A stretch of 64,000 nt of DNA, from positions 1-64,000 of the forward strand of contig JAQWDK010000002.1 of assembly GCA_028705495.1 (NCBI GenBank), in the 5' to 3' direction. The position numbers and the translations under genes were made by a program. The notes beneath the pieces were generated by a model. It was not told the DNA's origin. It ran no database searches and saw only the letters and a list, made by a program, of their open reading frames with translations. How positions within the stretch are numbered: the stretch's first letter is position 1; every line of letters starts with the position of its first letter. This document shows, one piece after another, positions 63,867-64,000 of the stretch. This stretch comes from Eubacteriales bacterium. Its GTDB lineage: Bacteria > Bacillota > Clostridia > Oscillospirales > CAG-382.

Positions 63867-63958
63867 GAAGTTTGTTTCGGTCGCGTCCTTTGCATTCGTT
63901 CCATCATTCGGAACAAAAGAAACAAACTTCGAGAGATTGAAAGATTTATCTTTCAATC
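63867..63958 (-). promoter_or_regulatory. Structured leader or inter-gene hairpins upstream of rplI
   Basis: Three nested or adjacent inverted repeats are seen: GAAGTTTGTTTC with GAAACAAACTTC (63867-63878/63919-63930), enclosing GTTCC-N7-GGAAC (63898-63914), and next to them GATTGAAAGAT-TT-ATCTTTCAATC (63935-63958). On the minus strand they precede rplI by 30 bases. They may be an r-protein leader structure or the terminator of a gene outside the window. Confidence 0.5.
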
Positions 63959-64000
63959 TTGACCGATATTTGATTTTAATTATTGTCCTTTAGTTAGCAT

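Noticed and set aside
1..64000. CRISPR arrays, rRNA genes, riboswitches
   Set aside because: No regularly spaced direct repeats, no rRNA sequence and no recognisable known riboswitch core were seen. The dispersed repeat has spacings of kilobases, unlike CRISPR.

Overview
The window comes from the chromosome of an anaerobic, endospore-forming Firmicute of the class Clostridia, probably Oscillospirales/Ruminococcaceae-like. The evidence is spoIVA, the YunB and YmxH/YlmC sporulation-linked genes, hprK, ferredoxin-dependent iorAB, feoAB with a FeoB-associated Cys-rich peptide, an AT-rich base composition with GGAGG-type ribosome binding sites, and Ser/Glu-rich linkers in surface proteins. Most genes lie on the minus strand.

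Left end (1-6400) is an accessory and decay zone. It holds the start of an IS3-type transposase gene, a small lipoprotein, two tandem broken C-termini of RHS/YD-repeat proteins (one ending in a JAB/DUF4329-like tail, one in a HINT domain), an orphan two-helix membrane protein, and a recombinase cassette (HTH/zinc-ribbon gene, SHOCT-like gene, and a large serine recombinase pseudogene that is a deletion chimera of two tandem recombinases). Inverted CACTCGACAC boxes and a short direct repeat separate the cassette from a tRNA-Pro(TGG) gene.

From 6600 to 16400 come an amidase/LRR-C39 protease pair, a Cys-rich orphan, the feoA-feoB ferrous iron uptake operon with two copies of a DtxR-like operator, a two-HD-domain c-di-GMP phosphodiesterase-like protein, an orphan sugar-type solute-binding lipoprotein and pfkA.

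From 16500 to 24000 lies the most notable block: a four-gene operon encoding a TerB_N/TerB_C protein, a BrxD/DUF2791-like P-loop ATPase and two adjacent paralogous Lhr/BrxHI-like helicases. It looks like a BREX- or Ter-related DNA-processing or defence module with a duplicated helicase and no visible nuclease, methylase or phosphatase.

From 24300 to 36300 come a Gfo/Idh/MocA oxidoreductase, a large GHL10-type lipoprotein, the potABCD polyamine importer, a two-component system with a VOC protein, and dcd. From 36500 to 50300 the content is mostly housekeeping: engB-lon, ROK glucokinase, hprK, iscS-iscU, DUF4364-nth, nadE (whose glutaminase nucleophile is Ser rather than Cys), spoIVA-ymxH and a tandem-ACT protein. 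From 50300 to 64000 are the paaK-iorA-iorB-paaK aryl-acid cluster, yunB, a TrmH-type methyltransferase, a DHHW-like protein with a changed motif, and ftsH-tilS-dnaB-rplI.

A dispersed repeat family runs through the minus-strand genes. Its copies end in a GCCGC-loop-GCGGC hairpin and an AGAATGGA sequence that often supplies the Shine-Dalgarno of the next gene (TerB operon, potD, dcd, nadE, ACT gene, ftsH; a deleted copy lies near paaK). Full copies carry a second GCGTGAA/TTCACGC inverted repeat and a possible GTG-initiated leader peptide.
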